From: Pirellulales bacterium
Lineage (GTDB): Bacteria > Planctomycetota > Planctomycetia > Pirellulales > JAEUIK01
Direction of reading: 5' to 3'
Length of the DNA stretch: 64,000 nt
NCBI GenBank assembly: GCA_019694435.1
Contig: JAIBBZ010000001.1
Location: forward strand, 124,001 to 188,000
Positions 26,402 through 34,597 of the stretch are shown here, piece by piece; the first letter of the stretch is position 1; each line of letters starts with the position of its first letter. The notes below the pieces were generated by a model. It did not search any database. It had not been told where the DNA came from and worked only from the letters and a program-made list of their open reading frames with translations. The position numbers and the translations under genes are program-made.

Positions 26402-26695
26402 TCACACCACCAGGTATTCGACTTTTTGTCCCGCCGCCGAGGCGATCAAGTACACCTTGGCCGCGTCGTCCACTTTGACTAGCAAGCCTTCACCGGCCGC
26501 GAGGCCGAAGCCCGTCGCAGCCGTCACGGTCGCGTCGCGCCCGACGTACACAGTTCCGGTGTTCGTCGCCGCCGCTTTCAATTGCACGCCCCGCGTCGCG
26601 TGCAGCGTGCTGGCCACCAGCGCCACCGCCGAGGTGCCCACCGTCTGCTGGCCCGTGACGAAGGTCCCCGTCACGTCGTCGCCCAATCGCGTCAT
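26402..26695 (-). CDS. Small head-associated phage protein (97 residues)
   Basis: This Ala/Thr/Val-rich beta protein (TFVTGQQTVGTSAVALVASTLHATRGVQLKAAATNTGTVYVGRD) has the pattern of small decoration or fibre-joint proteins. ATG at 26695 was chosen because the extension upstream is a shadow of the capsid region. It lies 78 bp after the major capsid gene and directly before the LamG protein, one base separating its stop from the next ATG. A head decoration or stabiliser role is inferred from position and composition. Confidence 0.55.
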   Translation of the reverse strand: MTRLGDDVTGTFVTGQQTVGTSAVALVASTLHATRGVQLKAAATNTGTVYVGRDATVTAATGFGLAAGEGLLVKVDDAAKVYLIASAAGQKVEYLVV

Positions 26696-26773
26696 CGTTG
26701 TCTCCTTGTCTCCATGTCTCCGGGTCCCGGACCTGGGCACGGCGGCGCTGGCGGCCGCCGCGCCCGCGCTTGG

Positions 26774-27946
26774 TCAGCCGGTGTTCTTGATCACGTACCG
26801 CGGATTGATCACCGCCGCGGCGCCGCGTTCGCTGGCCTTGAACCGCACGACGATGTCGTGCGTGAAGTCGGCCTCGCTGCCCACCGGCGACTGCGTGACC
26901 GTGATCGGCCAGTTCTCCATGTAGGCCAGCGCCTTGCGGAAATCGCCGATAAACCACAGCTTCTTCGCGCTGTCGGCCGCCAGGCCCGAGGCGATCGCCC
27001 GCCGATAGGCCAGCCGGCTTTCGAACACCTGATAATTGCCCAGTGGGTTGGCCACCGTCGTCGTCGTCTCGGCACCACTGCCGGTGTAGGTCAGCTCGGC
27101 GGCATTGAACACGCGATGCGCCGCGTGCCGGTACGCCGGCATCACCAGCACCGTCGTCCCCCGCACCAGGACCGGCTCGCCCGTGTTCGGATCGAGCATC
27201 TCGGCAAACAATTGCTCGGCCGCGTCGACGTCGGTCCAATCGACCAGCTCGTTGTTGGCCAGCAGGTTCTTCCAGGGATGCGTGCCGGAGCTGCCGTCGT
27301 AATAGGTGCTGTAGCTCGTGCCGCGCCACTTGTAGTTGTTGGTCACGCCGAGCAACAAATCGAGCAGCCGCTTTTCCTTGTTCAGGCCCAGGATCTCACC
27401 CACCTCGGCCGCCCGCGCGAGCACCAGGTGCGTGCGATCGAAGAACACCGCCTCGCGCGTCACCGGCACGATGAAACCGCGCTTCGTCGTCGATGGCGTC
27501 TCGATATAGTCCTCGCCATACCCCACGCTCGGGTACGGCATGCCCGGGTGCACGTCGAACGCGCCGTCGGCCGCCCGCGCCACGCCCGGGATCTTTTCCC
27601 CGTCGAGCCGCGTGGGAATCGTCTCCACGAGCTTCGCCAGCACGAAGGCTTCCTGCTCGTAGGCCTCGAGGATCTTCGCGTAGATCACCTGGCTGGTGAT
27701 GTTCAAGAACGCCGTGACGTCGACCCCTTCGCTCTGTTCGAGCACGCTTACGCCGCCGCTGGCGCGCGGGTCGAGGCCGCGGACCCAGTGATGCCCGTCC
27801 GGCACCAGGGCCTCGGCCAGGTCGCGCAGACTGAAGTCCTCCGGTCGCAAGTGCCGCTCGCGCAGCGCTTCGCTCAAGTGTCGCGTCGTAGCCGCCGGGC
27901 CATCGAGTTCGTATCGTCGTTTCAGTTCCCGATATTGGATGCTCAC
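26774..27946 (-). CDS. Major capsid protein
   Basis: The 390-residue protein has the position, size and pattern of a HK97-type major capsid protein: an N-terminal helical arm (SIQYRELKRRYELDGPAATTRHLSEAL), a long central part with TAFLNITSQVIYAKILEAYEQEAFVLAKLVETIPTRLDGEKIPG, later TTVLVMPAYRHAAHRVFNAAEL, and a C-terminal YMENWPITVTQSPVGSEADFTHDIVVRFKASERGAAAVINPRYVIK. The GTG start at 27946 is preceded by AGGAG at 8 nt, clearly the best ribosome site in the phage section. The gene follows a decoration-type gene (69 bp) and a prohead protease, the classical head order. Confidence 0.8.
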   Translation of the reverse strand: MSIQYRELKRRYELDGPAATTRHLSEALRERHLRPEDFSLRDLAEALVPDGHHWVRGLDPRASGGVSVLEQSEGVDVTAFLNITSQVIYAKILEAYEQEAFVLAKLVETIPTRLDGEKIPGVARAADGAFDVHPGMPYPSVGYGEDYIETPSTTKRGFIVPVTREAVFFDRTHLVLARAAEVGEILGLNKEKRLLDLLLGVTNNYKWRGTSYSTYYDGSSGTHPWKNLLANNELVDWTDVDAAEQLFAEMLDPNTGEPVLVRGTTVLVMPAYRHAAHRVFNAAELTYTGSGAETTTTVANPLGNYQVFESRLAYRRAIASGLAADSAKKLWFIGDFRKALAYMENWPITVTQSPVGSEADFTHDIVVRFKASERGAAAVINPRYVIKNTG

Positions 27947-28015
27947 CGCACCGGTCTCCTGTTGAAGTTCGTTGACTGGGGCCACTCCCCGCCCGCGCTG
28001 GTCGGGCACGCCGCC

Positions 28016-28501
28016 TCAGGCCGCGGCCAGCGGTCCCGCGTGCGACACGGTCGACACGATGTCGACCAGCACCTTCGAGCCCGCCGGGTTCAGCCGCTTG
28101 GCCACCCGGCCGACGGCTAGGTTGGGCGTCGCCACGGCGATCACCTTCTGGTTCTCCAGCGCCGTGCCGGCCGCCGTGTCGTCCACGCCCACCAGCGCGC
28201 CCACTTCCAGCGTCGTGCTGGCGAGGTCGAACTCGAACACGCCGCGCGTAGCCACGCGAATCGGCGTCGTGTCGCCCGCCCGCGAGCGCTGCATGGCGAT
28301 GCCCGCGAACTTGTCGTGAAACGCCTCCTGCGCCGCGGCCAGGTTCGCCGCGCCCCCGCCGCCGATCGTGATCAGGCCGGCCGGTCGCGCGTCGTCGACC
28401 TCCAGCGTCACCAGATCGCCAATCTCGATCACCGTGGCCGCATCCACCGGCAAGACCACCGGGCTGGTCTCGCCATATCGCCAACGCATCGTGTCTGACA
28501 T
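28016..28501 (-). CDS. Head decoration-like protein (DUF2190-type)
   Basis: The 161-residue protein contains the beta-barrel-like pattern of phage head decoration or DUF2190 proteins: EIGDLVTLEVDDARPAGLI, FAGIAMQRSRAGDTTPIRVATRGVFEFDL, LEVGALVGVDD, KVIAVATPNLAVGRVAKRLNPAGSKVLVDI. This series of alternating strands matches capsid-binding decorators that stabilise the shell. It lies between the protease and capsid genes, as in lambda-like and HK97-like head clusters. Length is larger than lambda gpD and fits the DUF2190 class. Confidence 0.7.
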   Translation of the reverse strand: MSDTMRWRYGETSPVVLPVDAATVIEIGDLVTLEVDDARPAGLITIGGGGAANLAAAQEAFHDKFAGIAMQRSRAGDTTPIRVATRGVFEFDLASTTLEVGALVGVDDTAAGTALENQKVIAVATPNLAVGRVAKRLNPAGSKVLVDIVSTVSHAGPLAAA

Positions 28502-28559
28502 TGCCTCGCATCTCCCGAACGTGTGAGTCGTCGCCTCGCGCCCCGTGCGCGACAGCGCA

Positions 28560-29510
28560 CTAGCGCCTTCCCGAATCGATCGCCCGCGCCCATTCGGCCG
28601 TGCTGGTCGCCCGCGCGGCCGGCAGCTCGGCCCAGCGCTGATCGCGGCTGGTCGGCCTCCGCACGCGCCCGGCCCCCCGGCCGATCGCCGCCAGCCAAGC
28701 AGTCCGCTCCTCGATCAGCGCCTTGACCGTCGCCAGATCGTGCACCTCGGCCAGCAGCTCGCCGAACCGCGGACCCTCGCGCCGCGCCGCCGGCCATTCG
28801 CGCTCGAAAGCCTCGAGCCCGCTCGCCTCGAGTAGTTGCGCAATCGCCACGTAGTGCCGGCGCTCGATTTCACCGGCCTCGAGTTCGGCCACGCGCTCGC
28901 GCAACCGCGTTGTTTCACTGTCAGCCGCCGCCAGATCGGAGCCGTCTACAGGCTCCGTCGTCTCGCGGTCCTCCGCTGCGTCGGGCTCGGCGTTGTCGGC
29001 CGCCGGCGCGGCGCTCTCCGCGCCGGCCGCCTCGAACAGCCCGCGCGTCGTCGCCGGATCGGCCACCAGGTCGACGCTCTGCACCCGCAGAATCGCTTCG
29101 ACCACGGTCTGCTCGCCCTGCCGCGACGTGCGCGCCTCGACGTTGTGCGACAGCCCGACGTTTTCGGGCGCATGCTGCGCGTCCCACAGCAGTTGCTCCG
29201 CCAGCGCATGCCGCGGGTTGAAATACAAATCGCCGAACAGCCCCTGCCGCGGCTGGTAGGCAACGTGCCGGAGCACGCCCAGCCGGTCCTGATAGTCGCG
29301 TGGCTCGTGCGGGGCCCGCTTCGGGTGATTCACGTTCACCTTCGCGCCTTCGTACAATCCCGCGGCCGCGCTCAGCGCCTCGGGCAGATACGTTCGCCCG
29401 TTGCGCGATGTGGTGCCGAGCACCTTGACCCCGCGAATCACGCCGGCCGCTTCGTCGATTCGCGACACGCCGCCGCGCCAGTCGCACAGTTCCTGCAGCC
29501 ACTCGGTCAT
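28560..29510 (-). CDS. Prohead protease-like head maturation protein
   Basis: The 316-residue protein has an N-terminal domain (about residues 1-150) with NHPKRAPHEPRDYQDRLG, GLSHNVEAR and VEAILRVQSVDLVADPATT. That last segment is the recognisable end of the phage prohead protease fold. The His in NHPK and the Ser in GLSHN are plausible catalytic residues. A long Ala/Glu-rich helical region follows (about 190-316), which could act as an internal scaffold, as in fused protease-scaffolds. ATG at 29510 was chosen over 29540, where a Met would abut a terminator. It begins the head operon. Confidence 0.75.
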   Translation of the reverse strand: MTEWLQELCDWRGGVSRIDEAAGVIRGVKVLGTTSRNGRTYLPEALSAAAGLYEGAKVNVNHPKRAPHEPRDYQDRLGVLRHVAYQPRQGLFGDLYFNPRHALAEQLLWDAQHAPENVGLSHNVEARTSRQGEQTVVEAILRVQSVDLVADPATTRGLFEAAGAESAAPAADNAEPDAAEDRETTEPVDGSDLAAADSETTRLRERVAELEAGEIERRHYVAIAQLLEASGLEAFEREWPAARREGPRFGELLAEVHDLATVKALIEERTAWLAAIGRGAGRVRRPTSRDQRWAELPAARATSTAEWARAIDSGRR

Positions 29511-29541
29511 CGCTGCCTCTTGTTTCGCTTGAAGGTCCATG

Positions 29542-29590
29542 AAAAAAGCCTCGACGAACCGTGCGCCCGCTCGCGCACCTTCGTCGAGGC
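29542..29590 (-). terminator. Rho-independent terminator between the portal unit and the head operon
   Basis: GCCTCGACGAA (29548-29558) and TTCGTCGAGGC (29580-29590) form a perfect 11-bp stem with a 21-nt loop, and on the minus strand it is followed by six T (29542-29547). It sits 54 bp after the 65-residue gene and 32 bp before the protease start codon. Confidence 0.75.
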
Positions 29591-29644
29591 TCTTCGAGTA
29601 CCCGCTGTTCGGCGGGCCCCGTCGATACCGTGAATGGTTCCGCT

Positions 29645-29842
29645 CTACCGCTCGCTCCGCTCCAGCCGCCGCCGTAGGTTCTGGATCGTCCCGTCCTGCA
29701 ATTGCACTTCGAGGCTCACGCTGCCGAAGAACCCGCGCTGCAAGGCCTCACCCAGCAGCTCCTGCCAGGCCCGCTCGCACCGCGCGACCCAAGCCCGGTT
29801 CGTCTCTGTCCCGTTCACCGTACCCGCCATCGTTCGCGTCAT
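29645..29842 (-). CDS. Small phage-module protein (65 residues)
   Basis: The short protein ends QRGFFGSVSLEVQLQDGTIQNLRRRLERSER. This pattern (alQRGF.GsvslE..vQDGTIQ.irrrve) is one I associate with small conserved proteins of planctomycete phage-like clusters, although its function is unknown. ATG at 29842 or the internal ATG 29830 are both possible. It is followed by a strong terminator 54 bp downstream. An AT-richer leader lies upstream, between it and the antisense PEP-CTERM gene. Confidence 0.55.
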   Translation of the reverse strand: MTRTMAGTVNGTETNRAWVARCERAWQELLGEALQRGFFGSVSLEVQLQDGTIQNLRRRLERSER

Positions 29843-30309
29843 GTGTGTGAAATTATTCTTCCTGCCGGCTGATTTCGATGTCAGTTTTTTTCGCGCTCGT
29901 TAACGATTCCTCTTGCGAGAGAAAACTCGCCGCGCGTCTCGTTCGGCCCACCCGCTACTCTGTCCCTAGGGGCAAGCCCACGTCGCGTCCAAGCCCCCAG
30001 CTGCGCACGATCACAGCCCGGATTTGACCCGGCCTCCGGCGTGAATTAACATCGCCACCCGAGCGACTTTCACTCTCAGAAACGCCGCCAGGGGCCGCTA
30101 CTGAACGCTTCATCGGACGCGCCGCGCGTTACCTCGCGAACGGACCTCGCCTAGGCGTGGCGCGACTTCTCAGCTTGTGGTTTCGGCGCACGACCCTTGC
30201 GCTCGCCGCCGCACGCCCCTGGCCATCCTCTGCTCGCCGAGCGCGGCCTCAGCACGGCCCATCGTCGCTTTCTTTCCATAGTTGGTTGTTAACATCGGGA
30301 GCTTCCCTC
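29843..30309. other. Non-coding gap between the small phage gene and the antisense PEP-CTERM gene
   Basis: No supported gene is present. The first 60 bases are AT-richer (including GTCAGTTTTTTTCGC) than the surroundings and probably hold the minus-strand promoter of the 65-residue gene. The rest is high-GC with an in-frame extension of the PEP-CTERM frame to 30157 that lacks a ribosome site and a signal-peptide pattern. No inverted repeat or direct repeat of note was seen. Confidence 0.4.
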
Positions 30310-31014
30310 GTGAAATTGCCACTTGATCTTGCCTGCGGCGTGGCCGTCCTGATCTTTACGATCTGCGCCTCCGAGACATCGCGCGCGGCTTCCGTGGGCG
30401 TGACGGATTACCGCCAGATCTCCGCACGCAACTTCGCCGACTTGCCCGCCCACAATCTCATTCCCCTCGTGCAGCTTGGTCCGGCGACGATCGCGACCAC
30501 GCCGAACCTGACGACCGGCAGCTTTGCCAGCTTCCCCTTGGGCGGCCCCGACAATCCCGGAGGCGGCGACGGCTATCTCAGCCGCAGTCTCGGTGTCGGC
30601 ATCCCCCTCACCCACGTCACCGTCGACTTGAGCTCGCCCGTGGCGGCCTTCGGCGCCACCTTCGCCCACAACACGCAAAACGGTCTTCATCTTTCCGGCT
30701 CGTTGACCGTCTACGACGGGCCCGCTGGCACGGGCAACATCGTCGGCTCGATCCTCTCGTCCGGCTTGCTCGACGGCCAAACGAGCAACATCGATTTCGT
30801 GGCGATTTGGAGCGACGCGGCGAACATCCGTTCGGCCGTCCTTACCGGCATCGGCGACGATCACGCCTTCGCGATCGATGGCTACGGAGCCTCCTTGACG
30901 CCGACCCCAGAGCCCGCCTCGTGGGTGCTCCTGGCGATCGGCTCTGCCGGCCTGGCCCTCGCCGCGCGACGCAGCCAACGTCGGGCATTTTCCGTCAGAC
31001 CGTGCGCCTTGTGA
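30310..31014 (+). CDS. PEP-CTERM sorting domain protein
   Basis: The product (234 residues from GTG 30310) opens with a signal peptide (KLPLDLACGVAVLIFTICASETSRA), carries a Gly-rich extracellular beta domain, and ends PTPEPASWVLLAIGSAGLALAARRSQRR: a PEP motif, a membrane helix and a basic tail. PEP-CTERM proteins are processed by exosortase and displayed or secreted. The GTG start was chosen because the hydrophobic signal begins there; the frame extends to 30157 but that stretch is Arg/Ser-rich. Its 3' end overlaps the portal gene by 20 bp on the opposite strand, an unusual position for a host cargo gene inside a phage head region. Confidence 0.85.
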   Translation: MKLPLDLACGVAVLIFTICASETSRAASVGVTDYRQISARNFADLPAHNLIPLVQLGPATIATTPNLTTGSFASFPLGGPDNPGGGDGYLSRSLGVGIPLTHVTVDLSSPVAAFGATFAHNTQNGLHLSGSLTVYDGPAGTGNIVGSILSSGLLDGQTSNIDFVAIWSDAANIRSAVLTGIGDDHAFAIDGYGASLTPTPEPASWVLLAIGSAGLALAARRSQRRAFSVRPCAL

Positions 31015-32419
31015 ACGATGCGCTCGCTGTTCCCGGTGCCGACTGCGCCCGCGCTGCATCCCAGTTCGCTTGCTCTTGACGGTAGTCGAGCCCCCGCTTC
31101 TGGCTCCATGTCTGCGGCGAGAGAATCCCGTGTTCGTGCTCGATCGCGAACGCCTGCACCTCGTCCAAGTGGCTCCGACCCGCCAGCGAAGGTGCCTCAA
31201 TCTGCACGTCGACCAGGACCCGCGACTCGGCCGGCAGCCGCCCTGCCTCGATGGCGAACCCGATCACCCGCGCCAAACAATCGCGATCGTCGGCCATCTG
31301 CTGCGCCTGCAGCCGCGCGAACATCCGCATCGCCGGACCCTCGGCCACCAGCGTCGACGCGTAGTTCGCGTTCGACGCGTCCGAGGTGAGCATGAACTCG
31401 GGCATCACCAGCCGCGAAGCGATCGCCCGCAGCTCGGCCTGCAGCACTGTCACGAAGCTCGCCGCGTCGATCGAGCTGGCCGGGAACTCGTATTCCACGC
31501 CCGCCGGCGCGTCGAGAATCGTGCCCGCCCCGTAGCGCCGATAGTGTGCGACGCGCCCCGTCGTCGGCGAAGTCGCCGTCGCGTCGGCCTGTTGCGCTGC
31601 GAATTCCTGCACGCCGCCGCGCGTCGCCCCGCGATGTTTGCGGATCAAGGCGATCGCCGATTGCACCTCGGCCACCACGCTCATGTTGCGCAGCAGCTTC
31701 TCCGCCCGGGCCAGGTTCTTGCGCACCGGATAGAACAGCGGCAGCCCGCGTTTGACGTTGGCGTCGACATGCGCCTTGCGATGCTGGATCTCGTCGGCCG
31801 GTACGCGGACCCCGTCGATCCAGTAGTACCACACCGTCTCGACGTCCAACGGATCGGTCTCGATGCCGCAGCTCGCCGCACCGTCGCTGGCCTGCCCGGT
31901 CGGTGCCGCCACCTGGCCCGGCTCGACGAAGCGCACGCGCGTCCGCCCCAGGTCGTCGACGAAGAACCGCAAGAACGCCTCGCCGTCGCGGTCCATCCGC
32001 CGCACGATCTCCTGCTGCCGGCGATGCCACTGGTTCAGCGCCAGGAACTCGTCGATCACGCCCTGCGTCGCCTGGACCAGCTCGTCGCTGGCCGCGCGTC
32101 CCGGCCGCGCCGCGGCGCGATAGGTGTAGCCCGTGCCGACGATGTAGCTGATTCGATTCTCGTGTCCGTTGATCGCAAACTCGTTCGTCGCGGCCAACCG
32201 CCGGCATTCGCGCCGTACCTCGGCCAACTGCCGCTCGTTCGCCAGGCCCGCGAGCCCTGCCTCGTCGGTCGCAGGGCCCACGCTCGGCCACAATCGGCCG
32301 TCGTCGCCTGCCCACGCCTCGCGTGGATCGACAAACGAGTCCCACAATTCGCCCCAGGCTTCGCTCAAGCGTTCGTCCAATCGTTCGATCACCGTCTCGG
32401 CTCGATCTTCTGCGTGCAT
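30995..32419 (-). CDS. Phage portal protein
   Basis: The 474-residue protein fits the portal family: WFP-like ENRISYIVGTGYTY, VIDEFLALNQWHRRQQEIVRRMDRDGEAFLRFF, VDANVKRGLPLFYPVRKNLARAEKLLRNM (a connector-helix-type block), and a long C-terminal part ending with a Gln-rich tail. The central SNANYASTLVAEGPAMRMFARLQ resembles the lambda gpB-type portal pattern. ATG at 32419 is preceded by GAGGAGAGAGTC. It follows the large terminase by 49 bp. Its last 20 bp overlap the antisense PEP-CTERM gene, so both ends of that gene pair are close. Confidence 0.85.
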   Translation of the reverse strand: MHAEDRAETVIERLDERLSEAWGELWDSFVDPREAWAGDDGRLWPSVGPATDEAGLAGLANERQLAEVRRECRRLAATNEFAINGHENRISYIVGTGYTYRAAARPGRAASDELVQATQGVIDEFLALNQWHRRQQEIVRRMDRDGEAFLRFFVDDLGRTRVRFVEPGQVAAPTGQASDGAASCGIETDPLDVETVWYYWIDGVRVPADEIQHRKAHVDANVKRGLPLFYPVRKNLARAEKLLRNMSVVAEVQSAIALIRKHRGATRGGVQEFAAQQADATATSPTTGRVAHYRRYGAGTILDAPAGVEYEFPASSIDAASFVTVLQAELRAIASRLVMPEFMLTSDASNANYASTLVAEGPAMRMFARLQAQQMADDRDCLARVIGFAIEAGRLPAESRVLVDVQIEAPSLAGRSHLDEVQAFAIEHEHGILSPQTWSQKRGLDYRQEQANWDAARAQSAPGTASASFTRRTV

Positions 32420-32468
32420 GACTCTCTCCTCGTTGAATCGGATCGGTAGGTTCGTCGTCAGGTCCGCC

Positions 32469-34121
32469 TCACGGCCCCGCCACGAGCCGCTCGCCCAGCC
32501 CGTCATCGACCGTGGCTTCGTCCTGCAATTGGGCCGCCAGCCGCAGCGCCATTTCGAGCGCGTCGGGGCCGTCGTCGTGATCGCCGCAGGGAAAATCTCG
32601 CAACTGGTCGACCAGCAGCCGCGCCCCCGCGCTCGCCGCGCGAAATCGCAGCCGCCGCTCGGCCAACAGCGGCCCCAGCCGGCGAATGCGCACGCGCTTG
32701 TTCACCTGGTTCGCCAGCAACCACAAGCCCACGGTGGTCCGCCCCTGACGGCGAAACTCCGCCGTGAACTCGCCCGCCAGCAGCTCCTGGTACTGGTTGG
32801 CCTCGATCGCCATCGCCTGCGGCTGAAACTCCAGAAACGCCGCCACGCCGTCGGCCACGAGCTGCGAGGTCGGCCGCCGCGCCAAATCGGCATCCACGTG
32901 GCACACCCCCGCCGGGTCGACCGCCAGCCGCACGATCGCCGAATAATCGCCATGCCGCGCGTCGGTCCCCTTGCTTGGGTCGATGGCCATCACGCGCAAC
33001 CCCGCCGCCGGCCAATCGTTGAACCACAGGCCCCGCCCGAAATATTCCTCAGGCCACTCGCATTGCGCCGGATCGTGCGGTACGCCTTGTTTCTCGCGCT
33101 CGAACGTCGCGCGTCCACCCTCGACGCGCATCCGCATCAGCGTGTAGAGGTCCTCCTGCTCGGGCCACTGCACTTCGGCCCCCTGGTGCATCGACACGCG
33201 ATGCGCGCGGTAGAACTCCGCGGCGCGCTGTTCGCGCAACGGGTCGTCCTGGCTCGTATACAGCGTCTCCCACGCTTGCCACAGATCCATCCGCTCCGGC
33301 CAGTGGACGATCGCCGGGAACTGGCCCACGCGCCAGCCCGGCGTGCGCGTCAATTCGATGGCCAGCGCCTCGCGATGCAGGGCCGTCGCCAGGTGTACGA
33401 GATTGGTCCGCCGCGTCCCCGCCTTGAGCAGCGTGCCGTAAAACCACCGCCGCGATTGTTCGCGTCCGCGGGCCGACTCGATGTGCCGCTCGCTCTGCAA
33501 GTCGTCGGCCACGATCAGCGTCGGCCGCGCCTCGCGCCGCCGGCGACCGCGCAAATGCTGCCCCGTGCCATACGCCTCGATCGTCACGCCGTTGCGCAGC
33601 ACCAGTTGATCGCAGCGCCACCTCGGCCCGCGCCCTGTGGCCTCGGGATAGTCCTCGCCCAGCGCGGCGTTGTGCATCAGCTCGCTCTTGATGTGCTCCA
33701 GGTGCGTCGCCGCTTGCGTCCGCGTGTCGCTGACGATCCAGATGTAAGGCTCCCAACCCTCGACCGCAGCCCGCAACACGTACGCCAGCGTCGCCACGGT
33801 CGACTTCGCGTGTCCGCGCGGCCCGATGCAGTTGATCTTCACGCCGCGCTCCTCGCCGCGCAGGGGCAACTGCCGGGCGAGCCAGCGGTGCATCGCCGAC
33901 GGCGGCAGCGAAAAATGTTGCGGCAGATAGGCCCGTGCCCAGGCCAGCAGTTCCGGCAATCCCTCGCTGGTTGGCGTCTCGCGGCGCTGCTGCCGTTGCA
34001 ACTGCTCGCGCACCGCGCGCTCGATCACCCGCGCCAGGCTCGCCGCGCGCCACAGCCCGACGCCCGTTTCTTGAGCCAGGTGCGTTACCAGTCCGCGCCG
34101 CCCAGTTCGCGCCGAAATCAT
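32469..34121 (-). CDS. Large terminase subunit
   Basis: The 550-residue protein has the two parts of a large terminase. Walker A is G100-P-R-G-H-A-K-S-T108 and the Walker B-like acidic pair is D206-D207 in TLIVADDLQSE. The C-terminal nuclease shows D381 (MAIDPSKG) and D517/D520 in DHDDGPDALEMA. The gene overlaps the small terminase gene by 4 bp (ATGA), and the portal follows. Terminases cut and pump phage DNA into the prohead; sequence cannot tell whether packaging is by cos or headful. Confidence 0.92.
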   Translation of the reverse strand: MISARTGRRGLVTHLAQETGVGLWRAASLARVIERAVREQLQRQQRRETPTSEGLPELLAWARAYLPQHFSLPPSAMHRWLARQLPLRGEERGVKINCIGPRGHAKSTVATLAYVLRAAVEGWEPYIWIVSDTRTQAATHLEHIKSELMHNAALGEDYPEATGRGPRWRCDQLVLRNGVTIEAYGTGQHLRGRRRREARPTLIVADDLQSERHIESARGREQSRRWFYGTLLKAGTRRTNLVHLATALHREALAIELTRTPGWRVGQFPAIVHWPERMDLWQAWETLYTSQDDPLREQRAAEFYRAHRVSMHQGAEVQWPEQEDLYTLMRMRVEGGRATFEREKQGVPHDPAQCEWPEEYFGRGLWFNDWPAAGLRVMAIDPSKGTDARHGDYSAIVRLAVDPAGVCHVDADLARRPTSQLVADGVAAFLEFQPQAMAIEANQYQELLAGEFTAEFRRQGRTTVGLWLLANQVNKRVRIRRLGPLLAERRLRFRAASAGARLLVDQLRDFPCGDHDDGPDALEMALRLAAQLQDEATVDDGLGERLVAGP

Positions 34122-34591
34122 CGCCCGGTCTCCCGCCTGCGTTGCGGCGCATCGACCGCCCGCTCCAGATCGCTGGCCAGTTCACTCAGCCGATCCAAGA
34201 CCCGCCGCCGATCGCCCGCCTCGCGCACCTCGCCCGCCACGACCTCGGCAAACCGCGCCACCAGCCGCGCCAGGTGCTGGCCGTTGACTTGCTTGGGATC
34301 GCGCTTGCTGTACGTTTCCGGTAGCCGCCGCTCGAGCAGCCATGCGGCCGCCTGCCACGAGCGCTCGGCCGCAGCCTGGATGTTCGTCAACTGCTTCAGC
34401 TCCCAGCCGTGCTCGCTCTTGCGCAGCTTGTCGGCGAACCGCGCGTCGCGCAGCGCCGTCTTGCGGATGGTCGCCACCGCGCAGCCGACGTATTGCGCCG
34501 CCGTCTGCCGGCTGCAGCCCATCGCCACGATCGCACAGATCGCGCTTTGCTTGGCCTCGTCCAGTACCGGTCTCCGCCCCGTCTTGGCCAT
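34118..34591 (-). CDS. Small terminase subunit-like HTH protein
   Basis: The 157-residue protein starts with an HTH-like segment (KTGRRPVLDEAKQSAICAIVAMGCSRQTAAQYVGCAVATIRKTAL), the sort of N-terminal DNA-binding fold found in small terminases, and then a helical part with RDARFADKLRKSEHGWELKQLTN. It is directly upstream of and overlaps the large terminase gene. It probably recognises the packaging start sequence. The helical C-terminal region would be the oligomerisation part. Classification rests on position and HTH pattern. Confidence 0.8.
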   Translation of the reverse strand: MAKTGRRPVLDEAKQSAICAIVAMGCSRQTAAQYVGCAVATIRKTALRDARFADKLRKSEHGWELKQLTNIQAAAERSWQAAAWLLERRLPETYSKRDPKQVNGQHLARLVARFAEVVAGEVREAGDRRRVLDRLSELASDLERAVDAPQRRRETGR

Positions 34592-34597
34592 CGGGTT

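Noticed and set aside
26582..28120. 512-residue open frame on the plus strand opposite the capsid genes
   Set aside because: Shadow of the major capsid and decoration genes, with no ribosome site.
30157..30309. N-terminal extension of the PEP-CTERM frame
   Set aside because: Arg/Ser-rich with no signal-peptide character; the hydrophobic signal starts exactly at the GTG 30310.
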